The notes under the pieces: generated by a model
The model's input: only the letters and a program-made list of their open reading frames with translations
Databases searched by the model: none
Told to the model about the DNA's origin: nothing
From: DATGHS01 sp035307785
GTDB taxonomy: Bacteria; Planctomycetota; Planctomycetia; Gemmatales; Gemmataceae
Length of the DNA: 23,739 bases
Assembly (NCBI GenBank): GCA_035307785.1
Contig: DATGHS010000217.1
Coordinates: 1-23,739 of the forward strand
Reading direction: 5' to 3'
Translations under genes and position numbers: made by a program
In this document: positions 15,201 to 21,842 of the stretch, piece by piece
Position numbering within the stretch: the stretch's first letter is position 1
How the letters are laid out: each line of letters starts with the position of its first letter

Positions 15201-15947
15201 ATGGCCCAAATTGTCTTGTCCGTACTCGCGCATCCGGATGACGCCGAGTTCCTTTGCGGCGGCACGCTGGTGCGCTTGCGCCGCGAACACGACTGGCAGG
15301 TGCACATCGCCACCATGACTCCCGGCGACTGCGGCTCGGCAGAGTACTCGGCGGAAGCCATCAGCCGCATGCGTCGCGCCGAGGCCGCCAACGCCGCGGC
15401 CGTTATCGGCGGCACGTATCATTGTGCCGAACAGCGCGATCTGCTCGTGATGTACAATGAGAGTTGCCTGAAGGCGGTGACGCGCTTGTTGCGGCAAGTG
15501 CGGCCCAGCGTCGTAATCACGCACAGTCCCGACGATTACCATCTCGACCATGAAATGACCAGCAGGGTGGTGCGGGCCGCCGCCTTCGCGGCTCCCGTGC
15601 CGCTCTTCGATCCTGGCGAACTGCCGCCGCTTGAACACATCCCGCACTTATATTATTGCGACGCCATTGAAGGCAAAAACGCGATGGGCGAGGACATTCC
15701 TCCGCACTTTTTTATCGACATTAGCCGGGTGATTGAAACCAAGAGCCAGATGCTGGCCGCGCACGTGAGCCAACGCAACTGGCTCATCAAGCATCATGGC
15801 ATGGACAACTATATCCAATCGATGCAAGACTGGAGCGCCCACCGCGGCAAAGAACGCGGCGTCGCGTTTGCCGAAGGCTTCCGCCAGCACCGCGGCCACA
15901 GCTATCCGCAGGACAACCTGCTGGGCAAGGTGCTGGGGACGATTTAA
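15201..15947 (+). CDS. PIG-L family deacetylase
   Basis: A 248-residue zinc-dependent hydrolase of the LmbE/PIG-L fold that removes acetyl groups from N-acetylglucosamine-type substrates. AHPDDAE (10-16) supplies H11 and D14 as metal ligands and D13 as the likely base. YHLDH (113-117) supplies the third ligand, H117. The C-terminus (SQRNWLIKHHGMDNYIQSMQ, GVAFAEGFRQH) matches bacterial BshB-like members, but bacillithiol synthesis cannot be concluded. It starts 9 nt after the preceding stop, so it is very likely co-transcribed with the ABC group. Its stop lies inside a palindrome. Confidence 0.93.
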   Translation: MAQIVLSVLAHPDDAEFLCGGTLVRLRREHDWQVHIATMTPGDCGSAEYSAEAISRMRRAEAANAAAVIGGTYHCAEQRDLLVMYNESCLKAVTRLLRQVRPSVVITHSPDDYHLDHEMTSRVVRAAAFAAPVPLFDPGELPPLEHIPHLYYCDAIEGKNAMGEDIPPHFFIDISRVIETKSQMLAAHVSQRNWLIKHHGMDNYIQSMQDWSAHRGKERGVAFAEGFRQHRGHSYPQDNLLGKVLGTI

Positions 15948-15977
15948 CGGGTTAGCCGCGAGGAGGCTAACCCGTTA
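15945..15977. repeat. convergent-end palindrome spanning two stop codons, family E
   Basis: A perfect 13-bp stem (TAACGGGTTAGCC / GGCTAACCCGTTA) with a 7-nt loop GCGAGGA. The left arm begins with the TAA of the deacetylase gene, and the right arm contains the TAG (15967-15969, minus strand) of the small cysteine protein. It could act as a two-way 3'-end structure, but no T-run is present. Confidence 0.85.
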
Positions 15978-16302
15978 TCGGGTAGTCAGTAATTGCAATA
16001 CCGAGAGCGGGCACCTCTTGCAATCGCCGCCAGGCGCGCGTCACGCGAACTTCTTCGGCTACGACGTATTCCGCGTCGAGATTAGCCTTCGCAAACGGCC
16101 CTTCGCATATCACCGCTGCAAAGCCGGCATCGACAATGAATTGTGCTAGCTCCGGATGACAGCGGATATGGCATTCCGGACGCAGGTGCAACTGTTCGAG
16201 CGGAATATCGCCGAGGATATAGCGCAGGTACAAATCGGAGTCGGTAATCGCCTCGACATCAGCGCTGCAGACGATGCAGACATAGCCTTCATCGCATTTC
16301 AT
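15967..16302 (-). CDS. small cysteine-rich conserved protein
   Basis: A 111-residue protein starting MKCDEGYVCIVCSADVEAIT. The ATG at 16302 has GGAA about 9 nt upstream. The frame is open much further, but that part is antisense to the SDR gene. It contains C3, the pair C9/C12 (CIVC), C44/C48 in PECHIRC, and C66. It then has DSDLYLRYILG and EEVRVTRAWRRLQEVP. The cysteine pairs suggest a small metal-binding or redox protein. I recall similar short proteins in other Planctomycetes, always uncharacterised. It is divergent from the SDR gene across 84 nt, so they may share a control region. Confidence 0.75.
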   Translation of the reverse strand: MKCDEGYVCIVCSADVEAITDSDLYLRYILGDIPLEQLHLRPECHIRCHPELAQFIVDAGFAAVICEGPFAKANLDAEYVVAEEVRVTRAWRRLQEVPALGIAITDYPITG

Positions 16303-16386
16303 GCACGAATTTCCGTTGGAAAACGTAGAATAGCAAGCGCCAACCGGTTCCTGCCATTGTAGCAACCCTTTCTGGAGGCCGCGTTT

Positions 16387-17163
16387 ATGTCCGTCTTCGA
16401 ACGCTTTCGGCTCGACGGCAAGCAAGCGCTCGTCACTGGCGGTAGCCGGGGGCTCGGGCTGGTCATGGCGAAGGCATTGGGCGAGGCCGGGGCGAACTTG
16501 ATCCTCGCCGGCCGCGAAAAGGCAAGCCTGGAATTGGCCGCGAGCCAGTTGGCTCCGTTGGGGCGAAAGGTTCACCTTCTCGCGGCCGACCTGGGACAGC
16601 CGGCGGGGGCGGAGCAATTGTGCCGCGAGGCGTTGCAATTCGGACCAATTAATATCCTTATCAACAACGTCGGCGGCCGGCGCATCAGTATTCCCACCGA
16701 AGAATTGCCTTTGGAAGACTGGCAACGGATTCTCGATTTGAATCTCACCAGCGCATTTCTTTGTTGCAAACACATTGGCGGATCGATGATGACACGCCGC
16801 TCGGGCGTCATTATTAATGTGGCCTCGATTTCCGGCATGGTCGTTAATCGCGGCATATTCGGCCGGACCTACGAAACGGCCAAAGCGGCGTTGACCGCTT
16901 TCACCAAGACATTGGCCGTGGATTGGGCCATGTATAATGTTCGTGTAAACGCGATTGCCCCCGGAGGGTTCCTGACCGACCCCAACCAGCGCTGGTTCAC
17001 CGAAAAGCCCGAGCTCCGGCAGACATTCGAAAGCATGGTCCCCATGGGCCGCCTCGGCAACCCGGAGGAAATCGGACCGCTGGCCTTGTACCTGGCCAGC
17101 GACGCTTCCAGCTACATGACCGGCGCCACGGTAGTGATTGACGGAGGTTACACGTTGTGGTGA
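16387..17163 (+). CDS. SDR family oxidoreductase
   Basis: A 258-residue classical short-chain dehydrogenase. TGGSRGLG (17-24) binds the cofactor, NNVG is at 93-96, the catalytic tyrosine and lysine are Y162 and K166 (YETAK), and the serine is probably S147 in NVASISG. R43 after the second strand (LAGRE) suggests NADP. The end (PEEIGPLALYLASDASSYMT, GATVVIDGGYTLW) is textbook for the FabG/gluconate 5-dehydrogenase group. A strong GGAGG lies about 9 nt upstream of the start. Serine to tyrosine spacing is 15 rather than the usual 13. It is 27 nt upstream of der. Substrate unknown. Confidence 0.92.
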   Translation: MSVFERFRLDGKQALVTGGSRGLGLVMAKALGEAGANLILAGREKASLELAASQLAPLGRKVHLLAADLGQPAGAEQLCREALQFGPINILINNVGGRRISIPTEELPLEDWQRILDLNLTSAFLCCKHIGGSMMTRRSGVIINVASISGMVVNRGIFGRTYETAKAALTAFTKTLAVDWAMYNVRVNAIAPGGFLTDPNQRWFTEKPELRQTFESMVPMGRLGNPEEIGPLALYLASDASSYMTGATVVIDGGYTLW

Positions 17164-17190
17164 GCGGAAGCTCGCCATTTAGAATCTCGC

Positions 17191-18657
17191 ATGTCCTATC
17201 CCGTTGTTGCGATTGTAGGGCGGCCGAATGTCGGCAAGTCCTCGCTGTTCAATTACCTGGCCGGTCGACGGATCAGCATCGTCGATCCCACGGCCGGCGT
17301 TACGCGCGACCGGGTTTCCACGATTATCCAACTTGAGGATCGCTTCTTTGAATTGGTGGACACCGGCGGGATGGGGATTGAAGACGTTGACAATCTCACG
17401 GCCGAGGTCGAACAGCAAATCGAGCAGGCGCTTCGCGATGCCGATGTGATCCTCTTCGTCGTCGATGTTCGGTCCGGTATTTTGGGTCTCGATGAGCATG
17501 TCGCGGAGCGTTTGCGCAAAGTCACGAAGCCTGTGGTGCTGGTCGTGAACAAGTGCGACACCTTGGGCATCGATGCGCAGGTGGGCGAATTCTTCCGTCT
17601 CGGTTTTCAGAAGCTCATCTGCGCCAGTGCTGAGCAAAAACGCGGCAAGCCGGAGATTCTCCAAGAGATTCAGGAGCATTTGCCCGCGCCAACCGGCGAG
17701 GCGCCAGCCGAAGTGGCGATGAAACTGGCCATTGTGGGCCGTCGCAACACCGGCAAGAGCACGTTCATCAATGCGCTGGCCCAGGCCGACCGGATGATCG
17801 TATCCGAGATACCGGGAACCACGCGCGATAGCGTGGATGTCCGTTTCGAGCGCGATGGCAAAGTCTTCATTGCCATCGATACGGCCGGCGTGCGCCGCAA
17901 GAAAAGCCTGAATTCGGACATCGAATTCTACAGTCTTCATCGGGCCGAGCGCTCAATTCGCCGGGCCGACGTGGTGCTGCTTTTCTTCGATCCGCGCTTG
18001 CGCGTGAGCAAGGTGGACAAGCAGCTGGCCGAGTACATTCAGGAGCAATTCAAGCCGGCCGTGTTCGTGGTCAACAAATGGGACCTGATGAAAGACCAGA
18101 TGACCACCGGCCGCTATGCCGAGTATTTGCAGGCGATGTTTCCGATGCTGGATCACCTTCCGCTTGGCTTCATTACGGCCAAGAAAGGAAAGAACACCTG
18201 GGCCTTGCTCAACCTCGCGCAGAATCTGCACAAGCAGGCCAGCGCCCGCGTTTCCACCGGCGACTTGAACCGGCTTCTGCAACATGCGGTGAAGATGCGG
18301 CCGCCGCCCATGCGGCAGAACCGCCAGGGACGGGTCTACTTCGCCACGCAGGCATCGACCAATCCGCCCAACATCGTGCTATTTACCAACGGGCCGGAGT
18401 TGTTTGACCAGACGTACCAGCGCTACTTGCTCAAGTATTTGCGGCACCACAGCCCGTTCAAGGAAGTGCCGATTCAGCTTACGTTACGCGCGAAGAAGCC
18501 GGGCGACAGCTTTCCGCAACAACGGGGCGAACCCGACGACGCGGTTGCACCGGCGCCTCATCCCGATCTGACGGGGTTAGAGTTTCAGACGGAGGTATCC
18601 GAGGAAGAAATGGACCAGGCCCGCAAACGCAAGGACCATGGTTTATGGGATATTTAG
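17191..18657 (+). CDS. der: ribosome biogenesis GTPase Der (EngA)
   Basis: A 488-residue essential GTPase for late 50S subunit assembly, with the diagnostic two tandem G domains. Domain 1 has GRPNVGKS (10-17), DTGG (57-60) and NKCD (120-123). Domain 2 has GRRNTGKS (183-190), DTAG (230-233) and NKWD (295-298). A C-terminal KH-like domain follows, with PPNIVLFTNGPELFDQTYQRY and PFKEVPIQL. The tail is acidic (EVSEEEMDQARKRKDHGLWDI). Length is close to the E. coli protein (490). It follows the SDR gene by 27 nt with no clear Shine-Dalgarno sequence. Confidence 0.97.
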   Translation: MSYPVVAIVGRPNVGKSSLFNYLAGRRISIVDPTAGVTRDRVSTIIQLEDRFFELVDTGGMGIEDVDNLTAEVEQQIEQALRDADVILFVVDVRSGILGLDEHVAERLRKVTKPVVLVVNKCDTLGIDAQVGEFFRLGFQKLICASAEQKRGKPEILQEIQEHLPAPTGEAPAEVAMKLAIVGRRNTGKSTFINALAQADRMIVSEIPGTTRDSVDVRFERDGKVFIAIDTAGVRRKKSLNSDIEFYSLHRAERSIRRADVVLLFFDPRLRVSKVDKQLAEYIQEQFKPAVFVVNKWDLMKDQMTTGRYAEYLQAMFPMLDHLPLGFITAKKGKNTWALLNLAQNLHKQASARVSTGDLNRLLQHAVKMRPPPMRQNRQGRVYFATQASTNPPNIVLFTNGPELFDQTYQRYLLKYLRHHSPFKEVPIQLTLRAKKPGDSFPQQRGEPDDAVAPAPHPDLTGLEFQTEVSEEEMDQARKRKDHGLWDI

Positions 18658-18671
18658 CCCAAATATTGGTA

Positions 18672-18725
18672 GCGGAATTCGCCAGAATCCCGATGGGCTG
18701 CGAACGGAATTCTGGCGAATTCCGC
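18672..18725. repeat. REPIN-like nested palindrome, family F
   Basis: Arms 18672-18692 and 18705-18725 pair at 20 of 21 positions around a 12-nt spacer (ATGGGCTGCGAA). The right arm contains CGGAATTCTGGCGAATTCCG, itself a palindrome with an 8-bp stem (CGGAATTC / GAATTCCG) around TGGC. The left arm has the same form with one mismatch. It sits between the converging ends of der and mtdB and could serve as a shared 3'-end structure. Confidence 0.85.
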
Positions 18726-18733
18726 CAGAGTTT

Positions 18734-19603
18734 TCAGATGTACTTCGCGATCTCGTACACTTCTTCGGCATCGAGAATCTGATCGTTCCTTTCGAATAAC
18801 TTGACGATGGCGGCTCGGTGAATTTTCATCTTGGTGTCGCCGACGCCAATGGCGCCGTAGCAGATCACGCCATCGCGATCCTTGGCCTTGTCGGTGATTT
18901 CAACCTCTTCGATGCCGGCCGGCGGGACCGCGTTCAAGTCGATAGCGACGCGCAATTCCGCACCGGCGGTCCGCGCCGCTTTCGGCAAAAGGACGGCCCC
19001 GGCAGCGCCGGCAGCAAAGACGAGAGTGCGGCCGGCCAGCGCCTGCTCGATTTCGGGGTTCGTGCCGGTTGCGGCCGGCTCAACATTGGCACCTTGCAGG
19101 CGCGAACGCAGCGCGCCACATACCTGTTCGGCCCGTGCTTTTTGGCGGGAGCCTACGCGAACCTCGGCCCCGTTCCGTGCCAGCAGCCGGGCGACGCGCT
19201 GTCCCACCGGCCCGGTGCCGCCCAGCACCAATGCTTTCACCCCGGTGAGATCCACATGCCAGGCGGCGGCGCGCACCGCCGCCGCAGCGGTGGTGTTCGC
19301 GCCGTTAGAATCGAGCAGCACCGAAACCTGCAGTTTCCACTGCGGCAACAGATGTTTTTTGACCTCGGCCAGCAGCACTTCGCCTGCGGAGACGTCGCTG
19401 CCGCCAATGAAGATAGCAGTGCGGTGCAAATCCTTCGGCCCGCGGGTAAAGATGCAGCCGTGGACCAGCGCCTGCACCTGCTCCGGCTTCACGCCGCCAT
19501 AGCTGAACAGTTGCTGCACACCGGAATCCGCCGCCACCACGCGATCAAACACGCTCGGCTGCGAGTCGGTATCGAGCTGGACGAGAATGGAGGGTTTGTC
19601 CAT
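18734..19603 (-). CDS. mtdB: NAD(P)-dependent methylene-H4MPT dehydrogenase, MtdB/MtdC type
   Basis: A 289-residue enzyme oxidising methylene-tetrahydromethanopterin to methenyl-H4MPT. The N-terminal domain (ILVQLDTDSQPSVFDRVVAA, YGGVKPEQVQALVHGCIFTR) and the Rossmann segment LVLGGTGPVGQRVARLLA (125-142) match the MtdA/MtdB family. GSRQKARAEQ after the second strand supports use of NADP or NAD. The start is the ATG at 19603. The longer frame begins inside or beside a palindrome. It follows fae on the same strand, so product and substrate of the two enzymes connect. Planctomycetes are known to carry related MtdC enzymes, and I cannot separate MtdB from MtdC here. Confidence 0.88.
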   Translation of the reverse strand: MDKPSILVQLDTDSQPSVFDRVVAADSGVQQLFSYGGVKPEQVQALVHGCIFTRGPKDLHRTAIFIGGSDVSAGEVLLAEVKKHLLPQWKLQVSVLLDSNGANTTAAAAVRAAAWHVDLTGVKALVLGGTGPVGQRVARLLARNGAEVRVGSRQKARAEQVCGALRSRLQGANVEPAATGTNPEIEQALAGRTLVFAAGAAGAVLLPKAARTAGAELRVAIDLNAVPPAGIEEVEITDKAKDRDGVICYGAIGVGDTKMKIHRAAIVKLFERNDQILDAEEVYEIAKYI

Positions 19604-19614
19604 GGGAGTTGAAG

Positions 19615-19640
19615 AGCCCACGGACTTCCGTCCGTGGGCT
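19615..19640. repeat. intercistronic palindrome, family A copy 3
   Basis: A perfect 11-bp stem (AGCCCACGGAC / GTCCGTGGGCT) with a TTCC loop on the plus strand (GGAA in the transcript, a GNRA-type loop). Compared with copies 1 and 2 the seventh pair is C-G instead of G-C, changed in both arms. It fills the 47-nt gap between fae and mtdB. Confidence 0.9.
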
Positions 19641-19650
19641 TTCGAAGTAA

Positions 19651-20145
19651 CTATTTCGGCGAGAACGGATGCTTGGCATCGCGCTTGCTGAGGATCTCAT
19701 CGATCTTTGGTTCGCCGGTCATGGCGCGCTTGATGGCCAGCTTGGTGGCCTGGTAGTTGTAATCGTAAATCTTGTTGTCGTCCTTGGCGGCCGGGTGAAT
19801 GAAGACACCGCAGACGATGACCAGCTCGTCGGCCTGGCTCTTGGGAATCACGCCTTCGGAGACACTGTCGGTGACGGCGCGGGCGACCGCGGCCTGGGCC
19901 GGGCCGAACATCTGCACCGACTGGGCGATGTGCTTCATCGTCACCTTGGTGATGAGCACCGTGGCCGGCTTGCAAACGAGATTTGGCGTCACGACGGCCA
20001 GCAGGCTATTGTGGCCGGCCGACTGGTTCGCCAGTGCATTGGCAAAGGCGGCGCCGACCGGGCCGGTCTTGTTGCCGATCAACAGATCAATGTGGGCAAT
20101 CTCATTGCCGTCGCCGGCTAACGCTTCACCGATGAACATCGACAT
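19651..20145 (-). CDS. fae: formaldehyde-activating enzyme
   Basis: A 164-residue enzyme that speeds condensation of formaldehyde with H4MPT. It matches the methylotroph protein throughout: GEALAGDGNEIAHIDLLIG (6-24) with H18 as the family's catalytic histidine, NSLLAVVTPNLVCKP, QSVQMFGPAQAAVARAV, SEGVIPKSQADEL, VFIHPAAKDDNKIYDYNYQA and TKLAIKRAMTGEP. A strong Shine-Dalgarno sequence (AAGGAG, about 8 nt upstream) supports the ATG at 20145. It is the first gene of a fae-mtdB unit. In a planctomycete its role is probably formaldehyde detoxification or C1 oxidation rather than growth on methanol, which is inference. Confidence 0.96.
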   Translation of the reverse strand: MSMFIGEALAGDGNEIAHIDLLIGNKTGPVGAAFANALANQSAGHNSLLAVVTPNLVCKPATVLITKVTMKHIAQSVQMFGPAQAAVARAVTDSVSEGVIPKSQADELVIVCGVFIHPAAKDDNKIYDYNYQATKLAIKRAMTGEPKIDEILSKRDAKHPFSPK

Positions 20146-20385
20146 GGTGCAATCTCCTTCTGAAGAATGAAAAACCCTGCAATGCGGATGGGGAAGAATA
20201 TACCGGCGATGGAGCAGAGAGCAACGGGCCAGCTCGGAAATTCCAGGGGCTACTGCAGGAATTGGAAATTATGATGTGGCTCACCGATCTTTTAACTGAA
20301 AGGGGTTGGTGCTTGCTCTTTTTGAGCAAACGACTACATTCATACCAGCATTTTCATTTTTTTCTCATTTTTTTGGAGTTACGAG
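20146..20385. promoter_or_regulatory. divergent region fae / DUF1559 with T-rich leader
   Basis: This 240-nt gap must hold both divergent promoters. A small stem (TTGCTC, TTTTT loop, GAGCAA) lies at 20313-20329. The 45 nt before the DUF1559 ATG are T-rich (runs of TTTTT at about 20346-20372), followed by GGAG about 9 nt from the ATG. This is markedly more AT-rich than the surroundings. It may be an unstructured leader for efficient translation. Confidence 0.45.
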
Positions 20386-21273
20386 ATGCCTTCCAAACAA
20401 GGTCGTCGCCGGTGTGGGTTTACGCTCATTGAGTTGCTCGTGGTTATTGCCATTATTGCTATCTTGATCGGTCTGCTGTTGCCGGCGGTGCAAAAGGTGC
20501 GCGAGGCCGCGGCCAGGACGCAATGTGAAAACAATCTGAAACAGCTGTCTCTGGCCATGCACAACCATCACGACACGTTCGGCGTTTTGCCGTGCGGCGG
20601 GCAAACTTGGCAAGACCCGCCGACGTATATCGCACCCGGGCAGCCGGCCACGCAGCCAAACCAAAAGGCGGGCTGGGGATTTCAAATCCTACCGTTCATT
20701 GAACAAGACAACTTATGGAAAGGCGGTGGCGGCTCGACGATCGCGCAGTGCCAGATCAACGCCATGAGCACCGTGGTAAAGACGTTTATATGCCCAAGCC
20801 GGCGGGGCGCGATTCAGCTTCCGCCCACCGGCGCCTGGTACGGGCCGGGAGGCACCTATGCGCACGGCCCGACGGATTACGCTGCCTCAAACCTCGAAAA
20901 CACCGGGGCTATTGTGTTTGGCTTTTCGGGAATTCGGCTCGTGCAGATTACGGACGGTACATCCAATACATTTCTCTTGGGGGACAAGCGCTTAAATCGC
21001 TCGTTTCTAGGGCAATATCAGAGCGACGACAACGAAGGATACAGTGACGGTTGGGACCACGATGTCGAGCGCTTCACCAACGAACTGCCGTTGCCGGATT
21101 TTATCGGCACTGGCGACGGTGCACAGCGCTTCGGCGCGTCGCATGGGCCGGTCTTTCAGATGGCCATGTGCGATGGCTCGGTGCACCGATTTAACTATTC
21201 CATCGATCTGAAAACCTTTAATGCGCTGGGCACCAAGCAGGGCGGAGAAGCAGTTGCATTTCCCGATAACTAA
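20386..21273 (+). CDS. DUF1559 family protein with prepilin-type N-terminus
   Basis: A 295-residue protein. A type IV prepilin-like leader is cut after G11: RRRCGFTLIELLVVIAIIAI with E16, then LIGLLLPAVQKVREAAARTQC. The rest matches DUF1559, the large paralogous family of Planctomycetes: ENNLKQLSLAMHNHHD (48-63), QTWQDPPTY, GWGFQILPFIEQDNLW and the C-terminal H-X9-DG signature at H253 and D263-G264 (HGPVFQMAMCDG). It is thought to be a pseudopilin or surface protein. Function is unproven. It is followed after 96 nt by a small lipoprotein gene, a common planctomycete pairing. Confidence 0.95.
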   Translation: MPSKQGRRRCGFTLIELLVVIAIIAILIGLLLPAVQKVREAAARTQCENNLKQLSLAMHNHHDTFGVLPCGGQTWQDPPTYIAPGQPATQPNQKAGWGFQILPFIEQDNLWKGGGGSTIAQCQINAMSTVVKTFICPSRRGAIQLPPTGAWYGPGGTYAHGPTDYAASNLENTGAIVFGFSGIRLVQITDGTSNTFLLGDKRLNRSFLGQYQSDDNEGYSDGWDHDVERFTNELPLPDFIGTGDGAQRFGASHGPVFQMAMCDGSVHRFNYSIDLKTFNALGTKQGGEAVAFPDN

Positions 21274-21295
21274 TCCGAAAAGCGGCGAAATTTCT

Positions 21296-21320
21296 GTGTG
21301 ACCGCGCCCGGGGGTCACAC
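21296..21320. repeat. hairpin between DUF1559 and lipoprotein genes, family G
   Basis: An 8-bp stem (GTGTGACC / GGTCACAC) with a 9-nt GC-rich loop, 22 nt after the DUF1559 stop and 49 nt before the lipoprotein ATG. No T-run follows. It could protect the upstream mRNA end or attenuate expression of the second gene. Confidence 0.65.
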
Positions 21321-21369
21321 GATTCCGCCGCGCCGCCGGCTAAACTCTCATTGAACGGAATAATACCCC

Positions 21370-21828
21370 ATGAAATACGGCTCGGTGTGTTGGTTCACCA
21401 TGTTGGTGCTGGCCCTTGGCGCCGGGGGTTGTAATCGCTCCGGTGCCAGCGGTGAAAAGAAATCCGTCGTCAAGGGCCGGATTACCAATGCCGGCAACGT
21501 GATCCCGGTGAAACCGATGGTCGGCATTTTCAAAGTGCGCTTCTACCGAATGCAAGAAGGAGCCGACGACAAAACCGCCGATCCGTTTGACGCGGTGGTG
21601 GACACGCAGACCGGCAACTTCGAAGTGAAAGGCGCCGATGGGAAAGGCATTCCCGGGGGGAAATACCGCATCGCGATTCAGCAGTTCGATACCTTCCCGC
21701 CGAGCCCCGAGCAGGCCGACACGGTGGATGCCTTCAAAGGAAAGTTTGCACCGGGGAAATCGCCGATCATCCGCGACGTCGACGGTTCCAACGAGATCAA
21801 CATCGATGTGTCGAAGCCGCAGGGATAA
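21370..21828 (+). CDS. small putative lipoprotein following DUF1559
   Basis: A 152-residue protein with a lipoprotein-like signal peptide (MKYGSVCWFTMLVLALGAGG, then C21). The lipobox is weak because A replaces leucine at position -3. The mature part begins KKSVVKGRITNAGNVI and has a beta-rich pattern (VKGADGKGIPGGKYRIAIQQ, ending EINIDVSKPQG). This resembles the transthyretin or carboxypeptidase-regulatory-like small proteins encoded after DUF1559 genes. It is probably anchored in a membrane, facing away from the cytoplasm. No binding partner can be read. It converges with the next gene across 14 nt. Confidence 0.82.
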   Translation: MKYGSVCWFTMLVLALGAGGCNRSGASGEKKSVVKGRITNAGNVIPVKPMVGIFKVRFYRMQEGADDKTADPFDAVVDTQTGNFEVKGADGKGIPGGKYRIAIQQFDTFPPSPEQADTVDAFKGKFAPGKSPIIRDVDGSNEINIDVSKPQG

Positions 21829-21842
21829 CTGCACGACCTGCT

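Noticed and set aside
16303..17178. A long minus-strand extension (292 codons) upstream of the small cysteine protein
   Set aside because: It is fully antisense to the SDR gene. The ATG at 16302 gives a compact protein with a ribosome site.
18672..18725. Intrinsic terminator of der
   Set aside because: The palindrome is strong but no T-run follows on either strand, and its double-palindrome form suits a repeat element better. A terminator role is not excluded.
20313..20329. Intrinsic terminator or riboswitch upstream of the DUF1559 gene
   Set aside because: The stem is only 6 bp, its T-run is in the loop, and no aptamer-like structure was seen.
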